A stretch of DNA of 64,000 nucleotides from Candidatus Gastranaerophilales bacterium (GTDB lineage: Bacteria > Cyanobacteriota > Vampirovibrionia > Gastranaerophilales > Gastranaerophilaceae), in the NCBI GenBank assembly GCA_947624325.1, contig CANQJT010000003.1:124001-188000 (forward strand), in the 5' to 3' direction. The first letter of the stretch is position 1. Every line of letters starts with the position of its first letter. This document shows, piece after piece, positions 17,321-26,500 of this stretch. The notes beneath the pieces are model-generated. The model was not told the DNA's origin, did no database searches, and saw only the letters and a program-made list of their open reading frames with translations. Both the position numbers and the translations under genes were made by a program.

Positions 17321-18939
17321 ATTATACCTTTCATTTCTGTATTTTTTGATAATTCATAGGAATAAGCCGTTAAATCTTTTTGAGGATAATCTTCACGGTA
17401 GTGTGCACCTCTTGATTCCTTTCTGTTTAGTGCAAAATCTGTTATTAATTCTGCAACTGTCAGCATATTACGAATTTCATAGCTGTTTCTGTCTGTACAT
17501 TTATATGAATACGGAAATTGTTCTTTTATTTTAAGAAGTTCTTCTTTAGCTTTTAAGAGTTTATCATTGTTTCTTATAATTCCGGCATTTGACCACATAA
17601 TGTTTTTTATTTTGTCAAAAATAGGGGTAATATCCTGTTTATCATAATTTACGGAATTATTTTCATAAAATCCTATAATCTTGGATATTTGTTCATCTTG
17701 AATGAAATTATTATCAAGATTAAGTTGTTTAAGATGATTTACAAGTTCAAAAGCCGTTACTGCACATTCAAGAATAGAATTGGAAGCCAGTCTGTTTGCC
17801 CCGTGGAGTCCCGTGCATGATGCTTCCCCTATTGCATACAGTCCTTCTATTGATGTGGTTCCGTTTATTTTTGTTTTAATTCCGCCCATAAAATAGTGAG
17901 CCGAAGGTGATACCGGAATATAATTTTCCGAAGGATTTATATTATATTCTCTGCAAGCACCATATATTGTCGGAAATCTTTTTTCAAATTTAAGTTCATT
18001 TATATGAGTTGCATCAAGATATACATTTTTTGCTCCCGTTATTTTCATTTCATTGTATATAGCACGGGTGACAACATCTCTTGGTGCGAGTTCAAGTCTT
18101 TCATCATATTTTTCCATAAAGGTATTGCCGTTTTTGTCAACAAGTTTAGCTCCTTCACCCCGAACGGCTTCCGAAATTAAAAACATTGTTCCTTTATCAT
18201 CGTCGCCGAGTGCAAATGCTGTAGGATGAAATTGTACAAATTCCATATCTTTTACAACAGCACCTGCTCTGTATGCAAGTGCAATACCGTCACCTGTTGT
18301 AATATCAGGGTTTGTTGTATATTTGAATAACTGTCCTATTCCGCCTGTTGCCAGTACTACCGCCGGTGATTCTATTATTTCATATTCATTATCACCGTAA
18401 TTATATGCTATAAGTCCTCTGTTTATATTTTTGGAATCGGTTAAAAGTTCAACCGCAAGAGTTTGCTCGTATACTTTTACTTCTTTTTTGCTCATCAGGT
18501 ATTTTACAAGAGCATTTTCTATGCAAAATCCCGTTGCATCACCGCCTGCATGCAGTATTCTGTTTACACTGTGAGCGGCTTCTTTTGTAAATTTAAGTTT
18601 GTTATTTTCATCTCGGTCAAAATCAACACCCAGTTTTTGAAGTTCCGCTACAACTATGGCACTTTTTTTTGATATGAATTCAGCTGCGGAAATATCTGTT
18701 AATCCTGCTCCTGCTTTAATAGTATCTTCTATATGAAGTGTGCAGGAATCAAGTTTATTTTCAGGCATCACACATACCATTCCGCCTTGGGCATATTTTG
18801 AATTGGATTCTATTAACTGTGACTTTGTTATAATTAGAATGCCGTCAGGTAAATAAGCTTCCTTTTGAAGCTTTATCGCTGCGTATAGCCCTGCTATACC
18901 GCTTCCTACTATTACTGCAGAATATTTTGTATGTTTCAT
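17287..18939 (-). CDS. nadB: L-aspartate oxidase
   Basis: NadB oxidises L-aspartate to iminoaspartate, the first step of de novo NAD synthesis, using FAD and oxygen or fumarate. The 550-residue protein has the FAD-binding GSGIAGLYAAI motif at residues 12-22, KYAQGGM, the HAGGDATG active-site region, and the substrate-contacting VQFHPTA and GLHGANRLASNS segments. A ribosome-binding site (AAGGAT) precedes the ATG. In a strict anaerobe fumarate is the likely acceptor. It is transcribed with nadC, and the upstream hairpin at 18977-19015 separates it from the protease array. Confidence 0.96.
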   Translation of the reverse strand: MKHTKYSAVIVGSGIAGLYAAIKLQKEAYLPDGILIITKSQLIESNSKYAQGGMVCVMPENKLDSCTLHIEDTIKAGAGLTDISAAEFISKKSAIVVAELQKLGVDFDRDENNKLKFTKEAAHSVNRILHAGGDATGFCIENALVKYLMSKKEVKVYEQTLAVELLTDSKNINRGLIAYNYGDNEYEIIESPAVVLATGGIGQLFKYTTNPDITTGDGIALAYRAGAVVKDMEFVQFHPTAFALGDDDKGTMFLISEAVRGEGAKLVDKNGNTFMEKYDERLELAPRDVVTRAIYNEMKITGAKNVYLDATHINELKFEKRFPTIYGACREYNINPSENYIPVSPSAHYFMGGIKTKINGTTSIEGLYAIGEASCTGLHGANRLASNSILECAVTAFELVNHLKQLNLDNNFIQDEQISKIIGFYENNSVNYDKQDITPIFDKIKNIMWSNAGIIRNNDKLLKAKEELLKIKEQFPYSYKCTDRNSYEIRNMLTVAELITDFALNRKESRGAHYREDYPQKDLTAYSYELSKNTEMKGIICPHNFCTTSL

Positions 18940-18976
18940 CCTTATATCCTTGTTTATTATATTTTATTGCAAACAT

Positions 18977-19015
18977 AAAAAAATATAACTTACCAATATG
19001 GTAAATTATATTTTT
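18977..19015 (-). terminator. terminator at the end of the protease array
   Basis: A near-perfect hairpin (AAAATATAA-TTACC against GGTAA-TTATATTTT, loop AATAT) lies 19 bp after the S1 stop codon. On the minus strand it ends in a T-rich run. It closes the array transcript just before the nadB promoter region. Confidence 0.65.
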
Positions 19016-19033
19016 CAAAAATAAAAAATTTAT

Positions 19034-19261
19034 TTAGATTTTAACGTTATGACCAAGTTTTTTAAGTTGTTCTATAGCCGCATTTTGAATTTTTTGATAT
19101 TCAAACACGTCTTTTTCTAATCCTTGTTTTTTTGCAAAATTAATTAAATTCTGCATGAAATTAAACTCCTGATAGTATCTTTCTAATTTATCTTTAGGCG
19201 GATTTTGCTTAAATTTTTCGTAAAAATATTTCATTTGGTCATAAGTTATAATTGAAGTCAT
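19034..19261 (-). CDS. S1: small helical partner of the metalloprotease giant L1
   Basis: This 75-residue, charged, all-helical protein has no signal peptide or membrane segment. It follows L1 by 17 bp and has its own ribosome-binding site (AGGAAGGA). Its order of features (YxxF near the start, a middle Tyr, then I-x3-K-x-GL-x-K and an E-x-Q run) is reminiscent of S2 and S3, but identity is low. By position it is the cognate small protein of L1. It could be an immunity protein, inhibitor, secretion chaperone or structural cap, and none of these is proven. Confidence 0.75.
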   Translation of the reverse strand: MTSIITYDQMKYFYEKFKQNPPKDKLERYYQEFNFMQNLINFAKKQGLEKDVFEYQKIQNAAIEQLKKLGHNVKI

Positions 19262-19278
19262 ATAAATCCTTCCTATAT

Positions 19279-22200
19279 TTATATTTTATCATAAATCGAA
19301 CGAGCTTGTGCTATTTTGCCATCTGTCAACATATTATAGATTGCCATTATCTTATTAAGTTGTTGAGAAAATTCAGGTCTCCAATATGTTTTAACACATT
19401 TTGCATTTATATAATATCCGTTTGCATCGGTTTTCATTATGTAGTTTCCGTATGCATCTGTTCTTATTGTTCCTTTGGTAATTAAAGCCGTAATTTCAGC
19501 TACAAATTCCGCATTATTTGTTAAAGCATAATCGCTTATTAATGAATATATATAGTATGATTCTATTGTTGTTCCTTTAAGTATAATATTATCTTTTTGC
19601 GGAGATATAATTTCCCCATATTTATTACTCAAAAAATTAGTTTTTCCTTGCTCATAATCTATCATATGAGCAGATTCATGGTATATTGTTTCTTTTAAAT
19701 AATCTAAATCTGATAAAGCATTTGATGCATTTATAAATATAGTACCTGAATTTGCAGTGCTAAAATAACCCGCAGCTTGTCCGTTTATTCTATTGTCATA
19801 TGCAAATAAATCCGTAACATATATTTGTTTCGGCAGTTTTTGTCCTGTAGCTGCCATTTGCTGGAATGCCAGTTGGATTGCTCTAATCTGAGAATCATAC
19901 AGAATTTTCTGCCGAGGTATATCTAATTTATAGTTAGCTTCTGATACTTGTGACTGAACTAAAAGATTATTATCAAATTTAAGGTCTACTGTTTGTCCGT
20001 TACCTATTTCTAGAATTATTTCGTTAGTAAATCCGGCAGGCTGAGTTCCATGTTTATATGTATTTATTTTATCCCAGTATTTATCTAGTTGAGAAACATT
20101 GCATAATGAAAATTCGTTCCCGATTCTATTAATTGTATCATTACTTATTTTACCGTATTGTTCATATTCAGAAGCTATTAATTTATTAAATTGAATTCTT
20201 TCATATAAATCTTTAAAATAATCCAAATCACTATCGGTTAATACTTTGGAATTATCAACATACTTTTTGACAACTTCAAAATCAAGGTCATCATTTGTGT
20301 ATATCATTTCAGTAACTTTGTCATATTCAACTTTTTCAAAATATGATTTAGTTTCAGATACACCTTTTTCGATATCATAACTGAAAAATTTAGAAGATTT
20401 TGCCATTTTAACGGCTTCATCATAATTTCCTGTTTTTCTGAAATATTCACCGATTCTTTCTATTTCATATTGTCCGAATTCTTTGTAGATTTCTTTATTT
20501 GGAATTCCTTTAGATTTCAAATAATTATAAGCACCGTCATAATCTCCGTTATTAAATAATTTAGCGGCTCCATCTACGGCATCTTTTGTATATTGTTTAA
20601 TTTTCGCCCCTGCAATACCGGTTATGATAGCCATTAACTGACTTAGTGCTTCACCGGAGAAATCCAAATTCCCTGTTATTGCATAATCTGCCAGGATACT
20701 TAAAGTAGCATCGGTTCCGATTTCCGATAAATAAGATAGTACTTTCATCTGTGTTGCATTAAATACTTTTCTCTGTACAGTGTTTGCAACACCATTTATG
20801 GCAGCACCTGAAGTTATTAATAGGATTTCTTGTAAAGTTTCACATATAAATCCGTCAAATTCTTCTTTGCTAAGTCCGTTTTCCGACATAATGTCATCTG
20901 CTATATCAAGTACATTATCGGTGAAAAATCCGCCAACTGCGGTAAATTGTCCTGCTTTCATTAAACCGTATCCTACAGGCGGATATACGAAAGAAACTAC
21001 TCCGCCTGCAACCATCATTCCAAGTCCGGTTATTTGTACAAGACTCCCGACTTTATCTGCAAAACCATCTTGTTCTTCACAGTATTGATTTATAAGATTT
21101 TGAAATGATGATGAACGACCAAAAGCCAGTGTTTGAGCATTTGAATATTTTTCCTGCAGAGTATTGATATCTATACCAATTGAAGATTCAAAATTATTCA
21201 GGAAGTTTTTTTCCAAAGCCTCATAATTTAATGAACCGTTTCCTTTTTTGAAAACATTACCTGCGGCTTCTATAGAAAAAGGAACATCTTCATAAATATA
21301 TTCTTCCATACCGCAATAATCGTATTTTTCTTCATCTAAGGTCTTTTTTGTATATATAAGTTGATAATCATCCGTAAGTTTTATTTCATAGTCGCCTATG
21401 AACACCGAAGAATTAATATGGTCTTCCATTAGTTGTTTAGCATTTTCTTCGTTTTCTACTATTGAAGAGTATAAATCAATCATTTCATCAAGGTTGGCAA
21501 TATAAAAATTGTTATTTTTATCAAGCTGAAGTATTATATTTCCGCTTATTTTACAGTTTTGAAAAGTCTTATTTAATTCTTGTCTTGCTTTTTCTTCACT
21601 GCCGTAAAATGTCTTATAAATATCAAAAACTTCATTTAAATTATCACAATTAACTGCCTTATTTTTTAAATCTTGAATTTTACTGCATCCTATCATTGCA
21701 TACTGGTATAACTGGTAATATTCCGAATATTCGGTAATTGCTTCCGAATTAAAATTTTGTCCCGTCCATCTTTTAAAACAATCTTCAAATGATTCTTCAC
21801 TTTCACCGTTAATAGCAGCAGTAAGTTCATTAATCATTTTTTCTTGTTCACTTATAGCATTTTTAATATCTTCTTTAGAAACACCTATATTTATTAATTC
21901 TTTAATGAAGTTATAGCCGTCTCTTATTTTACCGTCTTCATTTTCTTGAGCTTTAAATTGTTCTTTCATATTTTCAAGCTGTTCCGTTAAAAAGTTGATT
22001 GTTACGGCCTGCATTTGTTCTTCAGGTGTTAATTGCTCCCCGTCTTTATATTGTGATGTCGCTTGGGTTGTTATTCTCTCTGATGCGTCAATTGCTGCAT
22101 CATCATATACTTCATATGGAGTAGTATCATCTGTATTAATTTTTTCCGTTTTATCCTTAGAATCTTTTGCAATAGAAACATCAGAATCTCTAATGAAAAA

Positions 22201-23115
22201 ATTATCCGAACCTGTTTCACCGTCAAAGTATCCTATTTGGGTATTTCTTATATCAAAAGTATCATTACCTTTTCCGCCTAATACTTTATTTGTTATTCTG
22301 ACCGTATTAAGCAAAAACTTGTCATTATCGTTTCCGCCTTCAATTGTATTTATTTTTGATGTTGATATATTAAATATATCTTCACCTTTATTTCCGCCTA
22401 TGTAATTTATATCGGAATTTGTTGCTTGTATATAATCATCACCGTCGCTGCCTTTGATTGCGCCTGTGACTTTAGAATCATAAATCAGTATTTCATCATT
22501 ACCATTTCCGCCGTCAATATTTTTAATTTCAGAATTATTAATGTGAATTTCATCATGACCTTGATTGGAATTTATTGCATCAACTATAGAGTTATTTATT
22601 TCAATATATTCATCATTAGAACCGCCATAAATTTTGTCAACTCTTGAATCATTAATTATGGTATTCTTGCAGGAAACACTAATACTGTCTGCATTAGAGT
22701 CTGAAAGAATTAAAGAATCTGCACCGCTTCCGATGCTGATTTCATCCATATCGGAATTAATAACGGAAATTTTAATATTATCCGGTTTTTGATAGCTAAG
22801 TTTTGCATTTTTTGCCCCGATAATAATAATATCCCCTGTTTCTTTGTTAATACGAACTTGAATACCATCAGGTATTTTATCCATGGTTAAACTTGCGCCC
22901 ATTCCTAATGAAAAAGTATAACTCCCCCTGTTATTTACCTCAGGTTTAACTTCTTCCCAGTCTGAAGAAAAACCGTCAGAATAGTCTTCTGCTTTAGTTT
23001 CTGATAATTCAAAATCAATTGCATCATTTTCATAATTAGTGGATGCACTGCCTGTAGTATCTTGTAAATAAGCAAATGAGTTTTTACTTGATGCATTAAT
23101 TCCAAATTCATCCAT
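19279..23115 (-). CDS. L1: giant repeat protein with C-terminal HExxH zinc protease domain
   Basis: The protein has 1278 residues. It opens with the family start (MDEFGINAS, then NSFAYLQDTTG). Residues about 90-320 are a run of beta-roll-like repeats of about 20 residues, of the type GGxGNDxFxIxxSxI, related to RTX nonapeptides. A coiled-coil region follows, with a glycine-rich hydrophobic segment at about 685-740. The C-terminus holds HESAH at 1146-1150 with a second motif NAEFVAE around Glu1203/Glu1207, the arrangement seen in lethal-factor-like gluzincins. There is no Sec signal peptide. It resembles a secreted or contact-delivered protease toxin, which is inferred from architecture. The ATG lies behind a GAGGA ribosome-binding site and a sigma-28-like promoter. 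Confidence 0.88.
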   Translation of the reverse strand: MDEFGINASSKNSFAYLQDTTGSASTNYENDAIDFELSETKAEDYSDGFSSDWEEVKPEVNNRGSYTFSLGMGASLTMDKIPDGIQVRINKETGDIIIIGAKNAKLSYQKPDNIKISVINSDMDEISIGSGADSLILSDSNADSISVSCKNTIINDSRVDKIYGGSNDEYIEINNSIVDAINSNQGHDEIHINNSEIKNIDGGNGNDEILIYDSKVTGAIKGSDGDDYIQATNSDINYIGGNKGEDIFNISTSKINTIEGGNDNDKFLLNTVRITNKVLGGKGNDTFDIRNTQIGYFDGETGSDNFFIRDSDVSIAKDSKDKTEKINTDDTTPYEVYDDAAIDASERITTQATSQYKDGEQLTPEEQMQAVTINFLTEQLENMKEQFKAQENEDGKIRDGYNFIKELINIGVSKEDIKNAISEQEKMINELTAAINGESEESFEDCFKRWTGQNFNSEAITEYSEYYQLYQYAMIGCSKIQDLKNKAVNCDNLNEVFDIYKTFYGSEEKARQELNKTFQNCKISGNIILQLDKNNNFYIANLDEMIDLYSSIVENEENAKQLMEDHINSSVFIGDYEIKLTDDYQLIYTKKTLDEEKYDYCGMEEYIYEDVPFSIEAAGNVFKKGNGSLNYEALEKNFLNNFESSIGIDINTLQEKYSNAQTLAFGRSSSFQNLINQYCEEQDGFADKVGSLVQITGLGMMVAGGVVSFVYPPVGYGLMKAGQFTAVGGFFTDNVLDIADDIMSENGLSKEEFDGFICETLQEILLITSGAAINGVANTVQRKVFNATQMKVLSYLSEIGTDATLSILADYAITGNLDFSGEALSQLMAIITGIAGAKIKQYTKDAVDGAAKLFNNGDYDGAYNYLKSKGIPNKEIYKEFGQYEIERIGEYFRKTGNYDEAVKMAKSSKFFSYDIEKGVSETKSYFEKVEYDKVTEMIYTNDDLDFEVVKKYVDNSKVLTDSDLDYFKDLYERIQFNKLIASEYEQYGKISNDTINRIGNEFSLCNVSQLDKYWDKINTYKHGTQPAGFTNEIILEIGNGQTVDLKFDNNLLVQSQVSEANYKLDIPRQKILYDSQIRAIQLAFQQMAATGQKLPKQIYVTDLFAYDNRINGQAAGYFSTANSGTIFINASNALSDLDYLKETIYHESAHMIDYEQGKTNFLSNKYGEIISPQKDNIILKGTTIESYYIYSLISDYALTNNAEFVAEITALITKGTIRTDAYGNYIMKTDANGYYINAKCVKTYWRPEFSQQLNKIMAIYNMLTDGKIAQARSIYDKI

Positions 23116-23146
23116 ACTAAATTTTTCCTCATATTTAGTATTTTAA

Positions 23147-23174
23147 ATATCGACAGGAAATATTAATAACTTTA
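23147..23174 (-). promoter_or_regulatory. sigma-28/sigma-D-type promoter of L1
   Basis: On the minus strand, TAAA (23174-23171) is followed by exactly 16 bases and GTCGATAT (23154-23147), one mismatch from the GCCGATAT of the L2 and L3 promoters. The family consensus for FliA/SigD is TAAA-N14-16-GCCGATAA/T. It sits about 30 bases before the start codon and inside the inter-module gap. Confidence 0.5.
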
Positions 23175-23211
23175 ATTAATATAAAAAGAATTTTACGAAA
23201 TGTTAAAAAAA

Positions 23212-23514
23212 TTATTCTGTTTTGTTTTCAGTAATTGTTATTCCAAATTTTTCTTTAAGTATATTATTTACAGCATCAAGTTTTGCTTGAATTTCTTCAG
23301 CCTCCTTTGTAAGACCTTCTTTTAAAGCTTCCTGTTTTATACTTGTAAGTTTTATTTGCTCTGTCATATATCTTGTATATGCATTTTTAAATTCGGAATT
23401 ATCTATTTTTTTGACAAAATTTTCATAATCTTTTTTTAACATATCATATAATGTCAGATTTTTATTTGAGGATGGCTTTATATTGATTTTGTTATTTTGT
23501 GTTATTTTTTCCAT
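23212..23514 (-). CDS. S2: small helical partner of the calpain-like giant L2
   Basis: This 100-residue, highly charged helical protein (C-terminus KFGITITENKTE) is nearly identical to S3 except for the first 20 residues. It follows L2 by 15 bp. There is no signal peptide, membrane segment or known domain. The conserved core contains YDMLKKDYE, then NAYTRYMTEQIKLTS and AEEIQAKLD. The same spacing after each giant and the match between S type and giant type suggest a cognate function such as immunity, inhibition of the protease before export, or chaperoning. Confidence 0.8.
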   Translation of the reverse strand: MEKITQNNKINIKPSSNKNLTLYDMLKKDYENFVKKIDNSEFKNAYTRYMTEQIKLTSIKQEALKEGLTKEAEEIQAKLDAVNNILKEKFGITITENKTE

Positions 23515-23529
23515 TTTTTTATTCCTTTG

Positions 23530-26500
23530 TTATTCTTTTTCCGCAATATATATAAAATCAAAATATTTTTTAAATTCTTCAACAGTTAAAGCATAAAATT
23601 TAGGTTTGCTTGAATTATACGTCCATGGGTTTGTTACAATTATAATAGTTTCACCTTGAAGATTTTTCTTAACTTCAATACTGTATGCATGGTTTCCTGC
23701 TAAATTTGGATTATCAACATTAAGCTTTGTTGCTGCAGTTATTACATAATTTTTTTGAGTGTCAGGGTTCTTTATTATATCATCAAATAATTTGCTTTGA
23801 GAAATATATTCGGAATATGGATTTTTTAATCCGAATGCTCTGTATACATCACTTGGTTGCCCTCCTTGACCTGATGCTTTTTCTATTAGGTCTTCTTTTT
23901 CATGGAATTTTTTATTTTCTTCAAAATATCTGTTATCTAATTCCTGCATTTTATCGTATTCATTAAGTATTTTATTATTATTAATTAAAGGTTCATGAAA
24001 TTCTGTTTTAATTTCATTTTTATATATATCCAATATTGTTTCAGTTTTATATATTCCCAAGATATTTTTAAATTCTTTAATCCCGTTTTCGTTAAGCATT
24101 CCGTCGGAATTAATATATTTAGAATCTGTGCATAATTTAAACAACTTAATTACCGAATCTGATGTAAGATGTGTATTATATGTATAATTAATACTTGCCA
24201 CAGTATCCTCTACTGCATTTGAGACATAACTATTTAAACTTTCAAAATCAGGAATATTTCTTGTATCTGCAAGATCTTTATATTTATTATAGAAATCTGC
24301 CATTTCTGCTTGAACAGCCTTAACGTTAGATTGAGCAGTATCCAAATATACGTTAGCTCTTTCTGCTTTATATGCGGTTTCCAATAATTGCATTCCTAAT
24401 GCACCATAAGTAACATTACTTTCGCTAATTCCGATATCTGTAATTTTCTGATCGGGGTTTAAAGTAACTTTGGTAAAAGCCCCCGGAAGTTCTATGGTTA
24501 TACTTCCGTCATCAGCTTCTGATATACATTCCAAAAGATATTTTCTTGCAGTGCTGTCGCTAAACATTGTAAACAGAGAAGCTACAAGATAACAGTCACC
24601 GGAATACTGCTGACCTGATGTAAATCTGTCTACCGCAGGAAATAATTTGTTATAGGTGCTTTTACTTATATTAAGTTGTTCATATGCTCCGTTGGCGGTT
24701 TTTATAAATATATTTTTCTGCCCTTCCACTTCAAAAACATCACCGACTTTTAATGTGCCAAGAGCATCTTCAACAGTTGCTTTATGCGGTACTAAATAGT
24801 CTTCAATGGGGACTCCCGTAACTTTTGATTTATAAACTAATTCTATATCTTTTGCAATTAGTTTGCCTTGGTCAGAAAAAAATATAGTATTTTTATATTT
24901 TGAATAATCTATATTATATTTTGTATTTAATTCATCTATATAGTTGTTTGTTTTCTTTCCTAATGTAAAGATATCAATTTCATCGTCAGTAAAAATTTTT
25001 AAGCTTTCAGCATAGTCGTGTATTTGCTTAATATCATATTGGGGTGATGTCATCATATCATATATTTTGGTAATTTCCGCTTGTTTTATGGCATTACCGA
25101 CTTCGGTCTTTATCTCGGATAAATTTTCGGAACCTTTAAGTTGAAGGAATTTTGAATCTTCCACCATTTTCATTGCCTTGGTGTAATCGTTACTTTTAAG
25201 GTATTCATTTTTAATTCTGTTAATTTCAATTTCTTTAAAGTTTTTGTAAATGTCTTTGTTTGAAATACCTTTGCTTTTTATATATTCAAATGCTCCATCA
25301 ACGTCTCCATCTGTAAATAATTTATAGGCTTCAGTGAATGCATCTTGTTTGTATTGTTTAATTCTTGCACCTGTAATACCTGTTATAATACCCATTAATT
25401 GGCTTAAACCTTCACCTGAAATGTCGATATCACCTGTTATTGCAAAATCCGTAATTATACTCAATGCCGCATCAGTACCTATTTCCGCAAGAAATGCAAG
25501 AACTTTTTTCTGGGTTGCATTATATACTTGTTTGCCTACACCGTATGCATAACCGTTAATTCCCATCCCTGATGTTATTAAAAGAATTTCTTTTAATGTT
25601 TCACTTAAAAAGTCATCAAATGAATCTTTACTAATATTGTTTTCCGACATAAAATCATCTGCCAAATCAAGTGCATTATCTGTAAAGAAACCTGCAAGAG
25701 CCGTGAATTGCCCTGCTTTTAAAATGCCATAACCTACAGGTGGAGATACAAAAGAAACAACTCCGCCTATAACCATCATTCCCATTCCGGCAAATTGAAC
25801 GATACTTCCTACTTTATCCGCAAAACCGTCTTGATCTTTGCAATAGTTATCAATAAGTTTTTGGAATGATGATTGTGACCCTAAGGCTAAAACCTGTGAG
25901 TTTGCATATTTTTCCTGCAGTGATTTCAGACTCATACCTAAACCACATTCCAAATCATCAAGGAAGTTGCGTTCCAGTGCTTCTTGATTTGATTTATTAA
26001 TGCCGCCTTTGAATATATTACCTGCGGCTTCTATAGAAAAAGGAACATCTTCATAAATATATTCTTCCATACCGCAATATTCATATTTTTCTTCATCTAA
26101 GGTCTTTTTTGTATATACAATTTTATAATCATCAGTCAGTTTTATTTTATAGTCGCCTATAAATTCCGAATTATTAATATGGTCTTCAATTTTTTGTCTG
26201 ACACAATCTTCTTCTAATATTGAAGAGTATAAATCAATCATTTCATCCAGGTTTGCAATATAAAAATTATTATTTTTATCAAGCTGCAGTATTATATTTC
26301 CGCTTATTTTACATTCTTGAAGAGTTTTATTTAATTCTTCTCTGGCTTTTTCTTCACTGCCTGTTTCTTCATTGCCGTAAAATGTCTTATAAATATCAAA
26401 AACTTCATTTAAATTATCACAATTAACAGCATTATTTTCCAGCATTTGAATTCTGGTGCAGCTGTTCATTGCATATTGATACAACGTGGAATATTTATTA

